Below, piece after piece: positions 8,791-16,211 of a stretch of 64,000 bases of DNA. Each line of letters begins with the position of its first letter. The stretch's first letter is position 1. The DNA comes from Flavobacteriaceae bacterium. Its GTDB lineage: Bacteria > Bacteroidota > Bacteroidia > Flavobacteriales > Flavobacteriaceae. The stretch is from positions 1 to 64,000 of the forward strand of contig JAURRA010000007.1 of NCBI GenBank assembly GCA_030835825.1, given 5' to 3'. The position numbers and the translations under genes were made by a program. The notes beneath the pieces were generated by a model that was not told the DNA's origin, made no database searches, and saw only the letters and a list, made by a program, of their open reading frames with translations.

Positions 8791-8821
8791 TTTTTTGGAG
8801 GTCTTTAGTTTAAAATGAGCA

Positions 8822-8829
8822 CAAATTTA
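8822..8829 (-). promoter_or_regulatory. Candidate -7 element for etfB
   Basis: TAAATTTG on the minus strand matches TAnnTTTG and lies 31 bases before the etfB ATG, within the 141-base divergent spacer shared with pdhB. No convincing TTG lies at the -33 distance. Confidence 0.4.
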
Positions 8830-8905
8830 GTGATTAATACTAACTTGCTGTGCATGCATAATAAATTTTTCATCCCAGTTGAAGGACAATTCATTAACAA
8901 TGCCT

Positions 8906-8913
8906 TATTTTTG
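8906..8913 (+). promoter_or_regulatory. Candidate -7 element for pdhB
   Basis: TATTTTTG matches TAnnTTTG and ends 18 bases before the pdhB ATG. A TTG at 8879-8881 lies 24 bases upstream of it, slightly longer than usual spacing. Confidence 0.45.
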
Positions 8914-8931
8914 TAGCGCTAAAAACGGACG

Positions 8932-9915
8932 ATGAGAACAATTCAATTCAGAGAAGCTATTGCCGAGGCCATGAGTGAAGAGATGCGCAGAGATTCTGCC
9001 GTCTATTTAATGGGAGAAGAAGTAGCCGAATATAATGGTGCCTACAAGGCATCCAAAGGCATGCTCGATGAGTTTGGACCAGACCGCGTTATAGACACCC
9101 CAATCGCTGAACTTGGTTTTGCGGGAGTAGCTGTAGGATCAACCATGACAGGTAATAGGCCGATTGTAGAATTTATGACCTTTAATTTTGCTTTGGTAGG
9201 TATTGATCAAATCATCAACAATGCAGCTAAAATCCGTCAAATGTCAGGTGGTCAATTGAATTGTCCTATTGTTTTCAGAGGCCCAACCGCCTCTGCTGGT
9301 CAATTGGCTGCAACTCACTCTCAAGCTTTTGAAAGTTGGTATGCCAATACACCGGGGCTCAAGGTTGTAGTGCCGTCAAATCCATATGATGCTAAAGGAC
9401 TTTTGAAGTCTGCGATTCGTGATAACGACCCTGTTATTTTCATGGAAAGTGAGCAGATGTATGGCGATAAAGGCGAAGTTCCCGAGGGCGAATATTTGAT
9501 CCCATTAGGAGTGGCAGACGTCATCCGTGCAGGTAGTGATGTAACCATCGTTTCATTTGGAAAAATCATTAAAGAAGCCGTCAAAGCCGCCAATCAATTG
9601 GCCGAAATGAATATTTCATGCGAAATCATTGACCTGAGAACAGTGCGTCCAATTGATTATGACACTGTTTTGACTTCTGTCAAAAAAACCAATAGAATGG
9701 TCATCCTTGAAGAAGCATGGCCGTTAGGGAATATTTCGACTGAATTGACTTATCAAGTTCAAAGTAGAGCTTTCGATTTTCTTGATGCACCAATTATTAA
9801 AATTAACACAGCTGACACCCCAGCGCCTTTTTCACCAGTACTGTTAGAAGAATGGCTGCCAAATAGCGAGGATGTGGTGAAGGCCGTTCAAAAAGTAATG
9901 TATGCTAAGGCATAA
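8932..9915 (+). CDS. pdhB: Pyruvate dehydrogenase E1 component subunit beta
   Basis: The beta chain of the thiamine-diphosphate E1 decarboxylase of the pyruvate dehydrogenase complex, giving acetyl-CoA for the TCA cycle and lipid synthesis. The 327 residues start MRTIQFREAIAEAMSEEMRR and include VYLMGEEVAEYNGAYKASKG with the ThDP-contact glutamate, the GFAGVAVGSTM segment and the C-terminal transketolase domain (IDLRTVRPIDYDTV). A branched-chain 2-oxoacid dehydrogenase beta chain is the main alternative, but the similarity pattern favours pyruvate. The alpha chain and E2 are not adjacent. A strong terminator follows. Confidence 0.9.
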   Translation: MRTIQFREAIAEAMSEEMRRDSAVYLMGEEVAEYNGAYKASKGMLDEFGPDRVIDTPIAELGFAGVAVGSTMTGNRPIVEFMTFNFALVGIDQIINNAAKIRQMSGGQLNCPIVFRGPTASAGQLAATHSQAFESWYANTPGLKVVVPSNPYDAKGLLKSAIRDNDPVIFMESEQMYGDKGEVPEGEYLIPLGVADVIRAGSDVTIVSFGKIIKEAVKAANQLAEMNISCEIIDLRTVRPIDYDTVLTSVKKTNRMVILEEAWPLGNISTELTYQVQSRAFDFLDAPIIKINTADTPAPFSPVLLEEWLPNSEDVVKAVQKVMYAKA

Positions 9916-9941
9916 CTTTGGCTTTTGAACAACTGATTTTC

Positions 9942-9983
9942 AAAAAAATAAGGTCAGCCCGAATGGTTGACCTTATTTTTTTT
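9942..9983 (+). terminator. Rho-independent terminator after pdhB
   Basis: AGGTCAGCC (9951-9959) pairs with GGTTGACCT (9965-9973) around a five-base loop. The stem continues through an A-run into a T-run, so the hairpin is symmetric and could work in both directions. Confidence 0.9.
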
Positions 9984-9990
9984 ACTTTTG
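9983..9990 (+). promoter_or_regulatory. Candidate -7 element for hppA
   Basis: TACTTTTG fits TAnnTTTG, starts at the end of the pdhB terminator T-run and lies 27 bases before the hppA ATG. Confidence 0.4.
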
Positions 9991-10017
9991 TGACCGAAAA
10001 ATTTAAAACAGAAATCA

Positions 10018-12441
10018 ATGGATTCTAATGTAATTTATGTGCCAATGTTAATGGCAGTTATAGGTTTGCTCTACATGCTTGTGAAAAGGTCATGGGTTAA
10101 AAAGCAAAACCCGGGCAGCGAAAAAATGCAAGACATTTCTCAGGCTATCAAAGAGGGAGCTTTAGCCTTTCTTAATGCTGAGTACCGACTTCTGGCGGTA
10201 TTTGTTTTTTTGGCAGGTGTTGCGCTATACGGTATTTCCGCGGTGGTAGAAACCACCAGTTGGATGATAGTACCAGCCTTTGTTACTGGAGCCATTTTTT
10301 CTGCGCTTGCTGGAAATATCGGCATGCGAATTGCCACCGAAGCGAATGCACGAACTGCCGAAGCTGCCAAAACAAGTTTACCGCAAGCTCTTAAAGTGTC
10401 ATTTGGTGGTGGAACCGTCATGGGACTAGGCGTTGCTGGTTTAGCAGTATTTGGTTTGAGTTTGCTGTTTACCTTCTTTATGGGACAATTTTTAGTAGAA
10501 GGCGGTAATTTTTACAACGATATGACCATCATTCTTGAGACCCTAGCAGGTTTCTCACTCGGAGCAGAATCCATTGCGCTTTTTGCAAGAGTTGGTGGGG
10601 GTATTTACACTAAGGCGGCCGATGTAGGTGCCGATTTGGTTGGTAAAGTTGAAGCAGGTATTCCTGAAGATGACCCGCGTAATCCTGCTACTATTGCAGA
10701 TAATGTTGGGGACAACGTTGGAGATGTTGCGGGAATGGGAGCCGATCTGTTTGGGTCTTATGTTGCAACAGTCTTAGCCGCTATGGTTCTGGGAAATTAT
10801 ATCATTAAGGACATGCTGGACGCTGGTGTAGTGCTTGAAACTTTTAATGGAATGGGCCCTATTCTATTGCCCATCGTCATTGCTGGTGTTGGTATTCTAG
10901 CATCAATTATTGGTACTTTCTTTATCCGTATTTCAAGCAACGAATCTAAGGAGGCTGAGGTGCAGCGAGCCTTAGACACAGGGAACTGGGTGTCAATCGT
11001 ATTGACCCTTATCGCGTGTTGGTTTTTAATCCACTGGATGCTACCCGAGACGATACCAATGAAATTTTTCGGTGCGGGATATAAAGATGTATCCTCAGAT
11101 AATGTTTTCTACGCAGCTGTAATCGGTTTAGCAGTAGGGGCTTTAATTTCTGCCGTGACGGCCTATTATACGTCTTTAGGAAAAAAACCAGTAATGAGTA
11201 TTGTTCAAAACAGCTCGACAGGCGCAGCAACAAATATTATCGCTGGCTTGGCTGTAGGTATGAAATCGACTTTTCTATCGGTACTGTTGTTTGCGGCGGC
11301 CATTTATGGGTCTTACGCCTTAGCTGGATTCTATGGTGTAGCTCTTGCTGCATCAGCAATGATGGCTACTACTGCGATGCAATTGGCTATCGATGCTTTC
11401 GGACCAATTGCTGACAATGCTGGTGGCGTTGCCGAAATGAGTGAGCTCGACCCAGAGGTAAGACAAAGAACCGATATTTTAGATTCTGTTGGAAATACAA
11501 CTGCCGCTGTAGGTAAGGGATTTGCTATTGCCTCAGCAGCACTTACTGCTTTAGCTCTTTTTGCTGCTTACGTAACTTTCACGGGAATCGATGGTATCAA
11601 CATCTTCAAGGCCGATGTTTTGGCTATGTTATTTGTCGGTGGGATGATTCCTGTTATTTTTTCAGCTTTAGCTATGGAATCTGTTGGAAAAGCGGCCATG
11701 GAAATGGTTCAAGAAGTAAGACGACAATTTCGTGAAATTCCTGGTATCCTTGAGGGAACGGGAAAACCAGAATATGCAAAATGTGTAGACATTTCAACAA
11801 AAGCTGCACTCAAAGAAATGATTCTTCCTGGTCTTATTACTATTATAACACCAATTTTAGTGGGACTTTTGTTTGGAGCTGAGCCACTCGGGGGCTATAT
11901 GGCTGGTGTTTGTGTATCTGGCGTTATGTGGGCCATTTTCCAAAACAATGCGGGTGGCGCATGGGACAATGCTAAAAAATCCTTTGAGGCTGGTGTTATG
12001 ATTGATGGTGAAATGACTTTTAAAGGAAGTGACGCTCACAAGGCAGCAGTCACAGGAGATACTGTTGGTGACCCATTTAAAGATACTTCGGGACCATCAA
12101 TGAATATTTTGATCAAGTTAACCTGTTTGGTTGGATTAGTAATTGCGCCTATTCTTGGCAATCATGCCACTGACGAAACCGAAATGTCATCTGTGCATGA
12201 CATGTCGCTTCATAAAGCGCATCAAGCAGAAGAGATTCAAGTTCAAATGATTTTAAATGATGATGGGTCTGCCAAGGCTACGGTAATTACATCAACCACG
12301 GTTGAGGGTAAAACAACGTCTGAAGAAAGGGTGTTCGAAGGTACTCCAGAGGAGGTCAAAGCTGCGGTAGAGACTTTTAAAAAAGGAAGTGAAACAGTTG
12401 TGATTGGGAAACATCTCAACACTGAGGAACACGGACAATAA
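10018..12441 (+). CDS. hppA: Membrane-bound, potassium-dependent type cation-pumping pyrophosphatase
   Basis: Hydrolyses pyrophosphate and pumps protons or sodium ions across the inner membrane. The 807 residues span about 16 helices. The substrate-site signature [20 protein letters not shown], followed by [18 protein letters not shown], covers residues 212-248, and the second signature [19 protein letters not shown] is near 460. The sequence GNTTAA has alanine at 496 where potassium-independent enzymes carry lysine, so this is the K+-dependent class. Ion specificity cannot be settled by eye; both Na+ and Na+/H+ pumps occur in Bacteroidota. A soluble C-terminal tail of about 70 residues follows the last helix. 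Terminators lie on both sides, so it is probably monocistronic. Confidence 0.95.
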   Translation: MDSNVIYVPMLMAVIGLLYMLVKRSWVKKQNPGSEKMQDISQAIKEGALAFLNAEYRLLAVFVFLAGVALYGISAVVETTSWMIVPAFVTGAIFSALAGNIGMRIATEANARTAEAAKTSLPQALKVSFGGGTVMGLGVAGLAVFGLSLLFTFFMGQFLVEGGNFYNDMTIILETLAGFSLGAESIALFARVGGGIYTKAADVGADLVGKVEAGIPEDDPRNPATIADNVGDNVGDVAGMGADLFGSYVATVLAAMVLGNYIIKDMLDAGVVLETFNGMGPILLPIVIAGVGILASIIGTFFIRISSNESKEAEVQRALDTGNWVSIVLTLIACWFLIHWMLPETIPMKFFGAGYKDVSSDNVFYAAVIGLAVGALISAVTAYYTSLGKKPVMSIVQNSSTGAATNIIAGLAVGMKSTFLSVLLFAAAIYGSYALAGFYGVALAASAMMATTAMQLAIDAFGPIADNAGGVAEMSELDPEVRQRTDILDSVGNTTAAVGKGFAIASAALTALALFAAYVTFTGIDGINIFKADVLAMLFVGGMIPVIFSALAMESVGKAAMEMVQEVRRQFREIPGILEGTGKPEYAKCVDISTKAALKEMILPGLITIITPILVGLLFGAEPLGGYMAGVCVSGVMWAIFQNNAGGAWDNAKKSFEAGVMIDGEMTFKGSDAHKAAVTGDTVGDPFKDTSGPSMNILIKLTCLVGLVIAPILGNHATDETEMSSVHDMSLHKAHQAEEIQVQMILNDDGSAKATVITSTTVEGKTTSEERVFEGTPEEVKAAVETFKKGSETVVIGKHLNTEEHGQ

Positions 12442-12452
12442 CCCATTGGGAT

Positions 12453-12483
12453 AAAAAAAACCGCGCCTTGGCGCGGTTTTTTT
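12453..12483. terminator. Bidirectional terminator between hppA and the deoxynucleoside kinase
   Basis: CCGCGCC (12461-12467) and GGCGCGG (12470-12476) form a GC-rich stem with a two-base loop, flanked by an A-run and a T-run. It serves both convergent genes. Confidence 0.93.
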
Positions 12484-12485
12484 GT

Positions 12486-13100
12486 TTAGAACAAACCGTT
12501 TATTTCACTGTCTATTTTTTCAATAATTCCACCGAGGTCCTCAGGATTTTCCACAAAGTCTAGTTGGTCAACATCGATAACCAGTAATTTTCCTTTATCG
12601 TAATTGTGAATCCAGGCCTCATAGCGTTCGTTGAGTCTACTCAAGTAATCAATACTGATGGAGTTCTCGTATTCTCGACCTCTTTTGTGAATTTGTTTAA
12701 CCAAATTCGAAATGTCACTACGCAAATAAATTAACAAATCGGGAGCTTGAACAAGTGACTCCATTAAGTCAAATAGGGCTTTGTAATTGCTAAAATCGCG
12801 ATTATTCATTAATCCCATTGCGTGTAAATTGGGCGCGAAGATATGGGCATCTTCATAAATGGTTCTGTCCTGAACAATGTCTTTGCCACTTTCTCTAATT
12901 TGCAGCACTTGTCTGAATCGACTGTTTAAAAAATACACTTGAAGGTTGAAGCTCCAGCGCTCCATTTGATTATAAAAGTCATCCAAATACGGATTATCAA
13001 CAACGTCTTCTAATTGGGCTTCCCATTTATAATGTCTGGAGAGCATCTGTGTAAGTGTGGTTTTCCCCGCCCCAATATTACCGGCAATGGCTATATGCAT
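12486..13100 (-). CDS. Deoxynucleoside kinase (dNK/dGK family)
   Basis: Phosphorylates deoxynucleosides in the salvage pathway. The 204-residue protein has the P-loop GNIGAGKTT at 7-15, the DRTIYEDAHIFA segment corresponding to the family DRS motif, and the RGREYEN LID region. Substrate choice (deoxyadenosine, deoxyguanosine or pyrimidine) cannot be read from motifs. It lies one base after a secreted hypothetical protein in the same direction, and its stop is beside the shared terminator with hppA. It fits with the nucleoside transporter and thyA earlier in the window. Confidence 0.9.
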   Translation of the reverse strand: MHIAIAGNIGAGKTTLTQMLSRHYKWEAQLEDVVDNPYLDDFYNQMERWSFNLQVYFLNSRFRQVLQIRESGKDIVQDRTIYEDAHIFAPNLHAMGLMNNRDFSNYKALFDLMESLVQAPDLLIYLRSDISNLVKQIHKRGREYENSISIDYLSRLNERYEAWIHNYDKGKLLVIDVDQLDFVENPEDLGGIIEKIDSEINGLF

Positions 13101-13101
13101 T

Positions 13102-13896
13102 TTAAAATGTTATAAGGTATTCGTGAATTGTTTTCTCGTCATAAATATACAAGGTTTGACCCTGCAAGAAAAATGAGCCGGAAAACATTTTATCAAATAT
13201 AATTTTTTGTGGCTTTTCAGAGGACTTTTGTAATAGAAAATAACCATTAGGGTTACATAAAATAATAAAACCATCACCTAAAATAAAGTTTTGAAAGTTC
13301 GGCATATCCATTTTTTTGATCAAACCACCTTGGCTGTTAAATTGCCATAAATTATTTACGGTTAAGGCCCAGCAATATGTCGTATTACTTTGAATAGTTC
13401 GCACAGGTTCTGTAATTCTGATAGTCGCGGCAAGTACGTTTTGTTGAAAAAAATCAAATTTTTGAAGCGTTTGTGACAAGGCATCAAAAATCCATATCTG
13501 GTTCGATCCAGCCATAGCTATATGACTGACATCTCTGAATGGAAGCAGCGCATTGAAATCAATCTTGGCCAATTCACTCAATCTATCGTCTAAAACAATG
13601 AGTTGATTGAAATCCCTGAACAACAGAGCTGTTTGCAGTGGGGTAAATTGGTCGGCTTGAGAAATTATTCCAGTATTTAAGCTGCCGTACTTAAACGATT
13701 GATGGCCGATATTTGTCCGAACGTTTTGTTCACTATAGGTGGTGAAATTACCTTCCAAGTCCACGGCTAAAAGTTGCCCTTTTGATTTTTCAAAACTATT
13801 TACGAATATGGCCTTAGGTGGATTGCTTGACCAAATCGAGTTGCTAAGGAGTAAAAGAAAATATATAAACTTCATAAGTTGTTTTGATTTTTTCAA
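13102..13896 (-). CDS. Secreted hypothetical protein, possibly beta-propeller
   Basis: I do not recognise a named family. The 264 residues begin with a signal peptide (MKKSKQLMKFIYFLLLLSNS; an in-frame Met8 is an alternative start). The rest is beta-rich with repeated blocks of about 40 residues ending in aromatic-rich strands, such as GSNQIWIFDALSQTLQKFDF and NTTYCWALTVNNLWQFNSQG, then GDGFIILCNPNGYFLL. That spacing suggests a partial or single beta-propeller. It is likely exported to the periplasm or outer surface. It is followed one base later by the deoxynucleoside kinase, so both share a transcript, but no functional link is evident. Confidence 0.6.
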   Translation of the reverse strand: MKKSKQLMKFIYFLLLLSNSIWSSNPPKAIFVNSFEKSKGQLLAVDLEGNFTTYSEQNVRTNIGHQSFKYGSLNTGIISQADQFTPLQTALLFRDFNQLIVLDDRLSELAKIDFNALLPFRDVSHIAMAGSNQIWIFDALSQTLQKFDFFQQNVLAATIRITEPVRTIQSNTTYCWALTVNNLWQFNSQGGLIKKMDMPNFQNFILGDGFIILCNPNGYFLLQKSSEKPQKIIFDKMFSGSFFLQGQTLYIYDEKTIHEYLITF

Positions 13897-14003
13897 TAAA
13901 ATAAGGATATCTTGATTAATTAAAATATTGTTAAATAGTTATTAGATGCCCCCTGTGGTAGTTATAAAAGTGATAAATTCGCTAAAATCCTAATGCTTCA
14001 ATC

Positions 14004-14831
14004 ATGAACAATGTAATAAAAATTTTAACAGTTGCCCTACTTTTTTCGGCTGTTAGGCTGCGGGCACAGGAATTTCAGGGGGTAGCTACCTTTCAATCTA
14101 AAACTAAATTTGAAGTTTCTTTAGATAGTTCATCCATGAATTCTCCAATGCAAAAGCAAATTGAAGAGATGCTGAAGAAACAAATGGAAAAAACCTTTAA
14201 ACTGACTTTTGATCAATTCGAATCTATATACAAGGAAGACGAATCTTTAGCACCACCTCAGCCTAGCGGAGGGATGTTTTTTCAGATTTCGTCAGGATCC
14301 GATGACCTTTACAAAAACTTAAAACGCAATCAATACACAGAATCCAAAGATTTCTTGGGACAATTATTTTTGATTAAAGACAGCATTCAGAAGTTCGATT
14401 GGCAACTGTCTCCTGAAACCAAACAAATTGGCAGCTATTTGTGTTTTAAGGCTTCATACGATCGTCCCATTGAGGAGTCTAGTTTTGGCATTGTAATCCT
14501 CGAAGAAGAGGAGCAAGAGGCTCAGCCAAAGTTCAGAACTATCACGGCATGGTACACACCTCAAATCCCTGTCAGTAATGGACCAGGTCAGTTTGGAGGT
14601 TTGCCTGGGCTCATCTTAGAATTGCAAGATGGGGAGACCAATATTTTGTGTTCCCAAATTGTTATTAACCCCAATGACCGTGTCAAGATAAAAGAGCCTA
14701 ATAAGGTTAAAGAAGTGAGTTTGTCAGAATTTGAGGCTATTCGTGTCGCGAAATATAAAGAAATGCAAGAAAATAGCGGCAGACCCGGTAAGGGCGGAGA
14801 GCACGGTATTACAATCAAAATTGGAAACTAA
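14004..14831 (+). CDS. GLPGLI family secreted protein (first copy)
   Basis: A 275-residue protein of the Bacteroidota-specific GLPGLI family, whose function is unknown. A signal peptide ends near LRAQ (residue 22). The mature part starts EFQGVATFQSKTK and contains ITAWYTPQIPVSNGPGQFGG followed by the GLPGLILELQDG motif that names the family. The C-terminal part is charged. The next gene is a clear paralogue, so the pair arose by tandem duplication. Members of this family are often encoded beside TonB-receptor-like barrels, as here. A weak -7 element (TAAATTCG, 13974-13981) lies 22 bases upstream. Confidence 0.85.
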   Translation: MNNVIKILTVALLFSAVRLRAQEFQGVATFQSKTKFEVSLDSSSMNSPMQKQIEEMLKKQMEKTFKLTFDQFESIYKEDESLAPPQPSGGMFFQISSGSDDLYKNLKRNQYTESKDFLGQLFLIKDSIQKFDWQLSPETKQIGSYLCFKASYDRPIEESSFGIVILEEEEQEAQPKFRTITAWYTPQIPVSNGPGQFGGLPGLILELQDGETNILCSQIVINPNDRVKIKEPNKVKEVSLSEFEAIRVAKYKEMQENSGRPGKGGEHGITIKIGN

Positions 14832-14879
14832 TATTTAAACCAATCACACACCATGGAGTCCAAACAAAAACAATTAAAT

Positions 14880-15740
14880 ATGAAGCATATTTTGCCTTTA
14901 ATTATAGCCATGACAATGGGTATTTTGATTCAGGCCCAGGATTTTCAGGGTGTAGCTTATTATCAATCAAAAACATCAATGGATATGGGAGAATTTGGCG
15001 GTCGTCAAATGTCTCCTGAGATGAAAAAACGGATTGCTGAGAACATGAAAAGTATGTTGGAAAAAACTTATATACTTGCTTTCAACCAGTCTGAGTCTGT
15101 TTTCTCTGAAGAGGAAGTTTTGGAAGCTCCGGGATCTGGCCGAAACTGGATGAGCTGGATGAATAACTACAGTGCGGGTCCACAATATAAGAACATCAAG
15201 GAAAGTCAATTGGTTCAGGATCAAGAATTTTTTGGAAAACAATTTTTGATCAACGATTCGCTTCAAAGTTTTGAATGGCAAATGGGAACAGAAACACGAC
15301 AAATTGGTAGTTATTTGTGTTTTAAAGCCACAGCAGTAAAAAAAGTCGCTGACTCAGATTGGGCGAGCATGCGCCGCAGGACTAACAGAGATCAAACCAA
15401 TAAAGTTGATGCCGACTCAACCAAAACAACCGTGGTTAGCGACGATCTTGAAATGCCAAAGGAGGTCATTGTGACGGCTTGGTATACACCTCAGATACCT
15501 GTGAGTCACGGTCCAGGAGAATTCTGGGGATTACCGGGATTAATTCTTGAAGTTCAAAATGACCGCACAACGATTTTATGTTCCAAAATTGTCATGAATC
15601 CTGCGCAGAAATCAAAAATACAAGCACCGACTAAAGGTCAAAAAGTGACCCGATCTGAGTATGACGATATCGTTAAGAAAAAGACAGAAGAGATGCGCGA
15701 TATGTATCGCGGTGGGGGCAGAGGCAGAGGTCGAAATTAA
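14880..15740 (+). CDS. GLPGLI family secreted protein (second copy)
   Basis: A paralogue of the preceding gene with the same order of blocks: signal peptide ending IQAQ, DFQGVAYYQSKTS, a paired lysine-rich helix (LEKTYILAFNQSES), QIGSYLCFKA, and VTAWYTPQIPVSHGPGEFWG leading into GLPGLILEVQ. I take the ATG at 14880 (286 residues) because it opens directly into the signal peptide and follows an A-rich stretch typical of starts here; an in-frame ATG at 14853 adds nine polar residues. It differs from its neighbour by an insertion of about 30 residues rich in Arg, Asp and Thr before the conserved core, and by a glycine/arginine-rich tail. Confidence 0.85.
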   Translation: MKHILPLIIAMTMGILIQAQDFQGVAYYQSKTSMDMGEFGGRQMSPEMKKRIAENMKSMLEKTYILAFNQSESVFSEEEVLEAPGSGRNWMSWMNNYSAGPQYKNIKESQLVQDQEFFGKQFLINDSLQSFEWQMGTETRQIGSYLCFKATAVKKVADSDWASMRRRTNRDQTNKVDADSTKTTVVSDDLEMPKEVIVTAWYTPQIPVSHGPGEFWGLPGLILEVQNDRTTILCSKIVMNPAQKSKIQAPTKGQKVTRSEYDDIVKKKTEEMRDMYRGGGRGRGRN

Positions 15741-15780
15741 AATCTAGACCCCCTTTGTAAAAATTAAAAACATAAAAATT

Positions 15781-15951
15781 ATGAAGCATTTTATTTACAC
15801 CTGGTACCCTATTATTCTTGCCTTTGGCTGTCTTTTGTATTCAGTAGGTTTAGGATTGGCAGATCGCACTGCTGAGGCTCAATATTCAGCTCATTGGCCT
15901 GGAACGATTTTACTATTTGCAATAGCCATTCGTCAAAGAAGAAACTCATGA
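15781..15951 (+). CDS. Small two-helix membrane protein
   Basis: A 56-residue reading frame starting at an ATG preceded by an A-rich stretch. Two hydrophobic segments (WYPIILAFGCLLYSVGLGLA and WPGTILLFAIAI) suggest two membrane helices joined by a short polar loop, ending in RQRRNS. The stop overlaps the start of the next small gene as ATGA, which implies translational coupling. I know no family for it. Its position between GLPGLI genes and an outer-membrane barrel suggests cotranscription with them. Confidence comes from the start context, the coupling and the membrane-protein composition. Confidence 0.6.
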   Translation: MKHFIYTWYPIILAFGCLLYSVGLGLADRTAEAQYSAHWPGTILLFAIAIRQRRNS

Positions 15952-16136
15952 GTTTTGGTTTCTTTTTAGTCGGGGCAATTATATTCTCCCTTTACATCTA
16001 TTTTACGATATGGAATATTTTCTATAGTAGTAAAAAGCAAAGAGAAGAGAATTATCCTTCTCTGAAAAATCTAAATGACAAGATAGACGCAGATGGAATG
16101 GGTAATTATGAAAAGTCTCCAGATAAAGACAGCTAA
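15948..16136 (+). CDS. Small single-helix membrane protein
   Basis: A 62-residue protein starting MSFGFFLVGAIIFSLYIYF, with one N-terminal membrane helix and a hydrophilic, charged tail (KKQREENYPSLKNLNDKIDA). Its ATG overlaps the TGA of the previous small gene. In-frame codons upstream read through the previous gene in another frame and are not likely to be used. No named family. It ends 75 bases before the barrel gene. The tail would lie in the cytoplasm or periplasm depending on orientation; the lysines after the helix favour the cytoplasm. Confidence 0.6.
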   Translation: MSFGFFLVGAIIFSLYIYFTIWNIFYSSKKQREENYPSLKNLNDKIDADGMGNYEKSPDKDS

Positions 16137-16211
16137 GCTTTTTTTATCAAAAAATCAAACAAAATTCATTGACAGCTAAACACGAAAGATTTAATTTTTT
16201 TTATTTATAAT

